Below are positions 23,521 through 30,400 of a stretch of 34,302 bases of DNA, in pieces. Numbering within the stretch: the stretch's first letter is position 1; each line of letters begins with the position of its first letter. The position numbers and the translations under genes are program-made. This DNA comes from Actinotalea ferrariae (GTDB lineage: Bacteria > Actinomycetota > Actinomycetes > Actinomycetales > Cellulomonadaceae): assembly GCF_019733465.1 (NCBI RefSeq), contig NZ_JACVQL010000022.1, positions 1 through 34,302 of the forward strand. The letters are read 5' to 3'. Below the pieces are notes generated by a model that searched no databases, was not told where the DNA came from, and saw only the letters and a list, made by a program, of their open reading frames with translations.

Positions 23521-25548
23521 TCAGTGGATGCGACGGCCGTGCGCGTCCGGGACGCCGGACTTGCGCAGCACGTACGTGTTCAGCTGGTCCCGCCACTCGC
23601 GTGCGCCGCGCTGCTGCTCCGTGAGGCGCTGGGCCACGCGGTCGAAGAAAGGGTCGGGCACGCGTCCTTGCATGGTCGCCCAGCGCTCGGCCATCGCGTC
23701 GACGGCGTCGACGCCGCGGAAGTGCGTGTCGTAGACGTGCTGGGCGACGCTCACGCCGCGGTGCAGCACGTGCGTCCACGGGACGTGGTGGAAGAAGAGC
23801 AGCAGCTCGTCGGGGCACGTCTCGAGCCGCTCGTACACGTCCCGCCACGGCTCCGGGTACTGGCCGGTGTAGCCCGTCCCGGTCGCACGAGTGCGGTCGA
23901 CCCCGATGCCGTCGCGGTCCGCGAAGTGGTAGGTGCCCCAGGGCGTGTACTCGTACCCGTCGACGTCGGGACCGTAGTGGTGGCCGGGGCGCACCATGAA
24001 GCCGACGCCGAGCGGGGCGGTGTAGTCCTCGTAGGTGTGCCACGACTCGTCCATGACGTCGTGCAGCGCGTCGCGCACGTCGTCGTCGGCGCCGAACGTC
24101 AGGTCGACCCACTCGTCCAGCACGTCGGTCGCGGGCAGGGTCGGGTCCCACGCGAGCCGCCCGAACGCGTAGAGGTTCGCCTGCGCGAGCGGGTGGCCGG
24201 TCCAGAACTCGTCCGTGCCGACGTTGGACACGGCCACCAGGCCGGCGGCGCGGCCGCCCGGGCCGTGACCGCCCGCGACGTCGGCGACGGTCGTGCCCGC
24301 GCCCCACGGCCGGAAGCCCAGCAGCTCTGACCACTGCGGCCCGAGCCAGCACACGTGCTTCTGCTGGCCGGTGTACTCCTGCGTGACCTGGAGCTCGACC
24401 GCGAGCCGGGTGCGCGGCATCGCCGCGACGACCGGCGAGACGGGCTCGCGCGTCTGGAAGTCCATCGGGCCGTACTTGACCTGGAGCACGACGTTGTCGT
24501 CGAACCGTCCGTCGAGCGGCGCGAAGTGGTCGTACGCCGCGCGGGCGCGGTCCGTCGAGCGGTCGCGCCAGTCCTGCGTGTGGTTGTAGACGAACGCGCG
24601 CCAGAACACGGTCCCGCCGTGCGGTGCGACCGCCCGGGCCAGGAGGTTCGCGCCGTCGGCGTGGTCGCGGCCGTACGCGAACGGGCCGGGCTGCCCCTCG
24701 GAGTCCGCCTTGACCACGAAGCCGCCGAAGTCCGGGATGCGCGCCCACACGGCGGCGGCGGCGCGCGTCCACCAGGCGCGGACGTCGTCGTCGAGCGGGT
24801 CCGAGGTCGCGAGGCCGCCGACCGTCATGGGCGCCGCGAAGGAGACGGACAGGTGCGTGCGGATGCCGTGCCGGCGGAACGCGGCCGCGAGCGTGGCGAC
24901 GTCGTCGAGGCCGTCCGTGAGCAGGTGCGCCTCGACGGCGTGCACGTTGACGTTGTTGACCGCGACCCGGTTGATCGCCATCGAGCCGAGCAGCCGCGCG
25001 TACTCCTCGACGCGCCCGAGGTCGTCGCGCAGCCTCCCGTCGAGCCAGAAGATCGAGTCGCCCGAGTACCCGCGCTCCACCTGGCCCATGACCGGGTGGA
25101 CCGTGAGGTTGTCCCAGTGGTCGAGCATGCGGATCGGCTCGGCGGGGGCGTGCACGCCGAGGAACCCCGTGCGCCCGACGGCCGCCGCGAGGTCGCGCGC
25201 CGCGGTGTGCCGCACGACGTGGTGCAGCCCGTAGAGCAGGGCGGGGCCGTCCGCGGCGCGCACGACCACGACGTCCTCGTCCAGGGCGACGTCGAACGAC
25301 TCGGGCGCGAGCTGGCCGGGCGCCTGCGCTGCCGCGACCAGCACGAGGTCGGCTCCCTCCGCCGCGTGCAGCAGGGCACCGCCGAAGCGTGCCGTCGCGC
25401 GCTCGACCTCGTCCCGCACGGTCTGCACCACGTCGCCGTCGCCGATGACGGCGACGCGGAGGCCGCCGATCCCGGCGAAGGCGCGGTCCGGGAGCCATGC
25501 GGGGTGCACGTCGGCGACCGCTGCGCCGCTCGTCGTCGAGCCGGTCAT
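23521..25548 (-). CDS. GH67 alpha-glucuronidase
   Basis: Cytoplasmic enzyme, 675 aa, that removes (4-O-methyl)glucuronic acid from the non-reducing end of aldouronates derived from glucuronoxylan. Family residues are visible: acid Glu284 in VKADSEGQPGPFAYG, Asp363 in QVKYGPMDFQTREPVSP, and Glu391 in ELQVTQEYTGQQ; their spacing equals that of the Cellvibrio enzyme (292/365/393). A small N-terminal domain, the central barrel and an all-helical C-terminal domain fit the usual length. The ATG at 25548 has AGGAGG just upstream. A promoter (TTGCCA, 17 bp, TACGCT) precedes it, and its -35 lies inside a perfect LacI-type palindrome shared with the divergent regulator gene. It completes the GH39/GH3/CE7 set for acetylated glucuronoxylan fragments. 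Confidence 0.97.
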   Translation of the reverse strand: MTGSTTSGAAVADVHPAWLPDRAFAGIGGLRVAVIGDGDVVQTVRDEVERATARFGGALLHAAEGADLVLVAAAQAPGQLAPESFDVALDEDVVVVRAADGPALLYGLHHVVRHTAARDLAAAVGRTGFLGVHAPAEPIRMLDHWDNLTVHPVMGQVERGYSGDSIFWLDGRLRDDLGRVEEYARLLGSMAINRVAVNNVNVHAVEAHLLTDGLDDVATLAAAFRRHGIRTHLSVSFAAPMTVGGLATSDPLDDDVRAWWTRAAAAVWARIPDFGGFVVKADSEGQPGPFAYGRDHADGANLLARAVAPHGGTVFWRAFVYNHTQDWRDRSTDRARAAYDHFAPLDGRFDDNVVLQVKYGPMDFQTREPVSPVVAAMPRTRLAVELQVTQEYTGQQKHVCWLGPQWSELLGFRPWGAGTTVADVAGGHGPGGRAAGLVAVSNVGTDEFWTGHPLAQANLYAFGRLAWDPTLPATDVLDEWVDLTFGADDDVRDALHDVMDESWHTYEDYTAPLGVGFMVRPGHHYGPDVDGYEYTPWGTYHFADRDGIGVDRTRATGTGYTGQYPEPWRDVYERLETCPDELLLFFHHVPWTHVLHRGVSVAQHVYDTHFRGVDAVDAMAERWATMQGRVPDPFFDRVAQRLTEQQRGAREWRDQLNTYVLRKSGVPDAHGRRIH

Positions 25549-25581
25549 GCTGCCTCCTGGGGCGAGGGTCCGGGCTCGACG

Positions 25582-25610
25582 AGCGTAGGTCGGGCCTCGA
25601 CGTGTGGCAA
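25582..25610 (-). promoter_or_regulatory. Promoter of the GH67 gene
   Basis: On the minus strand, -35 TTGCCA (25610-25605) and -10 TACGCT (25587-25582) are 17 bp apart. The -35 lies within the palindromic operator at 25606-25619. Confidence 0.6.
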
Positions 25611-25619
25611 ACGTTTGCC
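25606..25619. promoter_or_regulatory. Perfect 14-bp LacI-type operator GGCAAACGTTTGCC
   Basis: Perfect palindrome with the central CG and AAACGTTT core typical of LacI-family operators. It lies between the divergent GH67 and LacI genes, over the -35 of GH67 and next to the possible starts of the regulator, so it would repress GH67 and probably the regulator itself. Confidence 0.8.
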
Positions 25620-25621
25620 GC

Positions 25622-26719
25622 ATGGTTGCCATCGGGTGCCGCGGGCACGAGGATGGCCGCCGACGCGTCGGACGACGTCGGCGGTCCTCGCGACCGGCCC
25701 AGGCTGGAGGAGACATCAGCGCGAGCCCTCGACCCGCGACGCTCCGTGACGTCGCGGCGCTCAGCGGCGTCGCCGTCTCGACGGCGTCGCGCGCGCTGAC
25801 GCGGCCCGGCCGGGTCAGCGGTGAGACGGAGGCCCGGGTCCGGGCGGCGGCCGAGCAGCTCGGCTACGCGCCGAGCGGGCCCGCGCGTGCCCTGCTCTCG
25901 GGGCGGACGGGCGTCGTCGCCCTCGTCGTCCCCGACGTGACCAACCCGTTCTTCTTCTCGGCGGTGCGCGGGACGCAGTCGCGGCTCCGCCAGGGCCGGT
26001 TCGCGCACCTCCTCGTCGACACCGAGGAGTCGCCCGCGGCCGAGGAGCGAGCGCTGCGCGACCTGCGCGGGACGGTCGACGGCGCCGTGCTGGCCGGCGC
26101 CCGGCTCGACGACGAGCGCCTGGCGCACTGGGCGCGCGAGCTGCCGATCGTGACGATCAACCGCTCGCAGCCGACCGACCACGTCGTCGTCGACACCCCG
26201 GGCGGCGCCGTGCAGGCGCTGCAGCACCTCGTCTCGCTCGGCCACCGCCGCATCGGCTACGCCGGAGGGCCGCCGACGTCGTGGTCGGACGGTCGCCGTC
26301 GCGCCGCGCTCGCGGAGGCCGCCGGGCGGCTCGACGTCGACCTCGTCGACCTGGGCTCGCACGTGCCGCGGCGTGAGGGCGGCGCGCTCGTGGCCGACGC
26401 CGTCGTGACCGCGGGGGTGAGCGGCGTCGTCGTCTTCAACGACCTGCTCGCGTTCGGCGTGCTGGCGCGGCTCGCCGAGCGGGGGGTCGTGGTGCCGGAC
26501 GAGGTCAGCGTCGTGGGGTGCGACGACGTCTTCGGCGCCGACCTCGTGCGGCCGGCGCTCACGACCGTCGCCGTGCCGAGCGAGCGGGCCGCGTACCTCG
26601 CGACCGACCTCCTGCTCAACCGCCTCGAGGGCACGCGCACCACCGACGCCGCCCCGCCGCCACCCCTGCCGACCCACCTCGTCGTCCGCGGCTCCACGGC
26701 CCCGGCCCCCCGCCCCTGA
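25622..26719 (+). CDS. LacI-family transcriptional regulator (second)
   Basis: Repressor of the LacI/GalR type. The helix-turn-helix is PATLRDVAALSGVAVSTASRALTRPGRVS, and the effector domain ends with VVGCDDVFGADLVRPALTTVAVPS and HLVVRGSTAP. It is divergent from GH67 across a perfect operator. The start is uncertain. In frame before the HTH only a GTG (25604) and an ATG (25622) exist; both lie at the operator, have no Shine-Dalgarno, and would add an Arg-rich leader. The natural family start would be at about 25715, where GGAGGAG (25706-25712) precedes ATC AGC GCG rather than ATG. I report the ATG and flag the ATC possibility. Protein length is 365 aa from 25622 or 334 aa from 25715. Regulator identity is firm. 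Confidence 0.92.
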   Translation: MVAIGCRGHEDGRRRVGRRRRSSRPAQAGGDISASPRPATLRDVAALSGVAVSTASRALTRPGRVSGETEARVRAAAEQLGYAPSGPARALLSGRTGVVALVVPDVTNPFFFSAVRGTQSRLRQGRFAHLLVDTEESPAAEERALRDLRGTVDGAVLAGARLDDERLAHWARELPIVTINRSQPTDHVVVDTPGGAVQALQHLVSLGHRRIGYAGGPPTSWSDGRRRAALAEAAGRLDVDLVDLGSHVPRREGGALVADAVVTAGVSGVVVFNDLLAFGVLARLAERGVVVPDEVSVVGCDDVFGADLVRPALTTVAVPSERAAYLATDLLLNRLEGTRTTDAAPPPPLPTHLVVRGSTAPAPRP

Positions 26720-26828
26720 CCCGCGCCCCTGCCCGCCGCCGCTGACACGCGACCCCGGCCCCCGCCGCTGACACACCGCCCCTGCTGCGCCGGCTCCCCC
26801 GGCTCCGCGGAGGACCGCGCAGGCTCCG

Positions 26829-26867
26829 GGGAAGGCTTGCGCACACATGGCGTGCGCAACCCTTCCC
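26829..26867. terminator. Long hairpin downstream of the second LacI gene
   Basis: Arms GGGAAGGCTTGCGCAC (26829-26844) and GTGCGCAACCCTTCCC (26852-26867) pair over 16 bp with one mismatch around a 7-nt loop, 109 bp after the lacI stop. It is probably a terminator; there is no T-run. A DNA-binding role for the TTGCGCAC/GTGCGCAA dyad is an alternative. Confidence 0.6.
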
Positions 26868-26871
26868 GTAG

Positions 26872-26934
26872 CGACCGCGGGCCCGGCCGCCGCCGGCTCG
26901 GCCCGACCGCGGGCCCGGCCGCCGGCGGCTCGGC
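26872..26934. repeat. 31-bp direct repeat, two copies
   Basis: Copies at 26872-26902 and 26904-26934 both start CGACCGCGGGCCCGGCCGCC and end GGCTCGGC, with about one difference and a 32-bp period. Non-coding as far as I can tell. Confidence 0.75.
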
Positions 26935-27234
26935 GCGCGGCGACGGCTCTCCCGGGGGTGGCCGGATGTTCGCGTTCGAGCGTGCGTGCGTCTGGAGGCG
27001 TTGGCTCCACGTCCAGGTGTGCGGTTGTTCGAACGCGGGAGCGCAGACGGGGAGCTTCGGCGTCGTGGCTGCCTGGCGTGGCTGCCTGGGCGCGCCGCGG
27101 AAGGCGCGCTTCGGTGGCGTGGCTGCCTGGGCGTGGCTGCCTGGGCGCGCCGGTCGGCGTGCGGGGTGGCGCTGAGGGGACGCCGGGCGGGCTGAGTGGG
27201 CGCGCTCCTATCGGGCGCCTGCGCGCAGCGCGCA
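26935..27234. repeat. Non-coding stretch with 13-bp repeats CGTGGCTGCCTGG
   Basis: CGTGGCTGCCTGG occurs at 27064, 27077, 27118 and 27132 as two pairs, so a pair is duplicated with a 54-bp period. The translated frames on either strand are Arg/Gly/Trp-rich and unlike any protein family. The whole interval 26720-27234 contains no gene that I can support. Confidence 0.65.
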
Positions 27235-27248
27235 GGCAAGCGCTTTCC
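27235..27248. promoter_or_regulatory. LacI-type operator upstream of the CE12-PL11 gene
   Basis: GGCAAGCGCTTTCC is a 14-bp dyad with one mismatch. It matches GGCAAACGTTTGCC of the GH67/LacI region at 11 of 14 positions. It lies about 20 bp upstream of a predicted -35. Confidence 0.55.
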
Positions 27249-27266
27249 CACAGGGCGGTCAGGGCG

Positions 27267-27296
27267 TTGACCTGGGGCGGAGGGGCGGGGTAGGAC
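27267..27296 (+). promoter_or_regulatory. Promoter of the CE12-PL11 gene
   Basis: TTGACC (27267-27272) and TAGGAC (27291-27296) with an 18-bp spacer. Transcription from about 27303 would leave a 5' leader near 140 nt. Confidence 0.55.
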
Positions 27297-27326
27297 TGGC
27301 CACCAGTCGGACCACCCTGCGTGCTT

Positions 27327-27338
27327 GAATCGATTCAT
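27327..27338. promoter_or_regulatory. Perfect palindrome TGAATCGATTCA after the CE12-PL11 promoter
   Basis: A 12-bp perfect palindrome with central CG, of the LacI-family TGAA-N4-TTCA form, about 24 nt downstream of the predicted transcription start. It is of a different sequence class from the GGCAA-type dyads, so a second repressor may act here. Confidence 0.6.
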
Positions 27339-27441
27339 ACGACGGCGGCGTCGTGCCATCGGCTCGCTCGGGTGGGACGGCGCGGGCGGTCCGTGCGTCG
27401 GGTCGGCCGGTTCTCAGCGTCGAGACAGAAGGTGTGGTGCC

Positions 27442-30400
27442 ATGACCTCCGCCCCTCCCGGTCCCATCGATCACGGAGCGCGCGTGCACCCAGGTGCCAA
27501 CAGCGCCACCGCCCGCGGGGCCACCGCTCGCTGGGGGGCCGCGCGGCGCGGTGTGGCCGTGGTGACGGCGCTCGGGCTCGCCGCTGTGGGCGTCCCCACG
27601 GGCGCAGCCACAGCCGCCGACGAGCCGCTCGTGCTCTCGTTCGACCTCGGGACGGCGACGAGCCCGGTCGCGGACGGCTGGACCGGGGTCGCGGACACCA
27701 CGCGGTACACCGCGGAGCTCGGCCACGGGATCATGCCGGCCGAGGGCGTCACCCCGATCTCGCGCCACCGGACGAGCCAGGCCGCCGACGCCGTCGCGAA
27801 CGACTTCGTGCTCGGCACCGCCTGGTCGTTCGTGGTCGACGTGCCCGACGGCGCGTACGACGTGCGCGTCCTCTCGGGGGACCAGCTCACGGGCACCAGC
27901 ACCACCCGGACGCGCATCGCCCTCGAGGGCGTCGCCGCCGGCACGCTGCAGTCGCGCCAGGCCGTCACCGAGCAGACGTGGCGCACGACCGTGAGCGACG
28001 GTCAGCTCACCGTCGACGTCACGGGAGAGGGCGCCGGTGGTTACGTCAACGGCATCGTCGTGACCTCCGCCCCGACGGACCCGACCGACCCGACCGACCC
28101 CACGGACCCGACCGACCCGACCGACCCCGGCTCCACCATCGCCGCGCCCGGCAACGTCCGGATGGCGCACGTGACCGACGGCTCCGTGACGCTGCGCTGG
28201 GACGAGGTGACGGGAGCCACCGGCTACGTCGTCTCACGCGCCGACGCGCCCGGCGGCCCGTGGACCGTCGTCGCGGAGACGCCCGAGCGTGTCGTGCACA
28301 CCACCGACGACGTCGACACGACCGCCGTCCACCACTACCGCGTCCAGGCGCGCGACGCGGCGGGCCTCTCCGTCCCGTCCGCGACGGCGGTCTCGAGCCT
28401 CACCACGCCCGCGACCCTGCCCGACGGCGGCGTCCTCACCCTCGACCTCGGCAGCGGCGAGACCGCGCCCGGCGCCGTCCGGCTCGACGCGACGAGCGCC
28501 TACACGGCCGAGAGCCGCCTGGGCTTCGTCGACGTCGCGGCCGTGACCGCCGTCGACCGCGGCACGCCCGACGCCCTGCGCTCCGACTTCGTCACGATGG
28601 GCGACACCGAGCTCGTCGTGGACCTGCCGAACGGCGACTACACCGTCGACCTCGTCGCCGGCGACCCCTCCGGCCCGACGGACCTCGCGCTCACGGCCGA
28701 GCACATGGTCAAGGTCCAGCCGACCACCCGCCCCGCCGGCGAGCACCTGGAGATGGCGTTCGGGATCGCGGTCGTCGACGGCCAGCTCAACATCGAGGTC
28801 AGCGGCAGCGCGCCGAACCTCAACGGCCTCGTGATCACCCAGCAGTCGCCGCGCGACGCGGGCGCCCTGCCCACGCTGTGGGTCACGGGCGACTCGACGG
28901 TCCAGACCTACACCGCGGACTACGCGCCGCAGGCCGGCTGGGGCCAGATGATCGACCGCTTCCTCACGGACGACGTCGTCGTCGAGAACCGGGCGATCGG
29001 TGGCCGCAGCTCGAAGAACTTCATCAGTCAGGGGCGCCTCGACGAGGTGCTGCTCGGCATCCGCCCGGGCGACTACCTCGTCGCCCAGTTCGGCCACAAC
29101 GACAACTCCTACGGCGTCGACGACCGGTGGGCCGCCCCGGCCGACTACGCGAACTACCTGCGCACCTTCATCGACGGCGCCCGCCAGCGCAGCGCGACGC
29201 CGATCGTCGTCACCCCGGTCTCGCGGCGCTCGTACGCCGCCGACGGCACGGCGAACGTCTCGTTCCCCGAGTACGTCGAGGCCGCGCGGGCGATCGCCGA
29301 GGAGACGGGCACCGCGCTCGTCGACCTCTCCGCGAGCAGCCGCGCGTACCTCACCGAGATCGGCCCCGAGGCCGCCATGTCGGTGTTCCTGCACGTGCCC
29401 GCGGGCGTCTACCCGGGCCGCCCGAACGGCACGGCGGACGACACGCACTTCCAGGAGTACGGCGCCATCCAGATGGCGCGGCTCGTGGCGGCCGACGTCG
29501 CCGCGCTCGACCTGCCGCTCGCGGACGAGGTCGTCGAGGTCGAGCCGCCGGCCGAGGTGCCGGCGCAGCCCGTCGACGTCGTCGCAGGCAACGTCTCCAA
29601 CGCGGGCGTGCAGCTCACGTGGACCGCGGTCGAGGGTGCGGACATCTACGAGGTCTTCCGCACGGCCGCCGGCGAGGACGCGTGGACGCTCGTGACGACG
29701 TCGACGGTGCCGCAGGCCACGGTGACCGGCCTGACCGAGGGCAGCTCGTACGACCTGCGCGTCGTCGCGGTCAACGGCCGCGGCGACTCCGAGCCCTCGG
29801 CGTCGGTGCGCGTCACGACCAAGGCGCCGCTGCTGCGCCTCGACCTCCAGCTCCCGGGCAACGAGGTCATGCCGGGCTACACCGCCGTCGACACCACGAC
29901 GCTCTACACCGCCGAGCGCGGCTACGGCTGGGCGTCGGTCGACGGGCTCGGCGGCCGCGACCGCGGCACGGGCTTCGACCCCGTGCCGAACGCGCTCCAG
30001 CGCGACTTCGTCCTCCCGGCGAAGCACGAGCTGCGCGTCGACGTCGCGAACGGCGCCTACGCGCTCAAGGTCTACTACGGCGACCCGCTCGGCTCCGGCC
30101 GGCTCGCGCTGCAGGCCGAGGGCAAGGACCACGGGTCCTCCAACGCGGGTCGCGGCACGATCGCCGAGAAGATGATCCAGCCGGTCCTCGTCACCGACGG
30201 CCAGCTGAACATCACGGCCGACGGCTGGTGGAACGGTCTCGAGATCACCCCGCTGCTGCTCGCGCCGAGCGCGCTGCGGCTCGACGACCTCGCCATCACC
30301 GGCGCCGACGTCGCGGTCTCGCTCGCCTGGGCGGGGTCGGAGGACGCGACGGCCTACCGGGTCTACCGGCAGGACGCGGCCGCGGCCGCGCCCGAGGCGC

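Noticed and set aside
23051-27010. Minus-strand open frame of 1319 codons over GH67 and the second LacI gene
   Set aside because: It is in a different frame from the verified GH67 frame and is only held open by high GC.
26847-27293. Frames encoding Gly/Trp/Arg repeats (WLPG-type) upstream of CE12-PL11
   Set aside because: They only reflect the 13-bp DNA repeats; several frames are open at once and none has a start context.
28070-28131. GACCCGACC-type DNA repeat inside the CE12-PL11 gene as a regulatory or CRISPR-like array
   Set aside because: It is simply the coding sequence of a Pro-Thr-Asp interdomain linker; no spacers or dyads.
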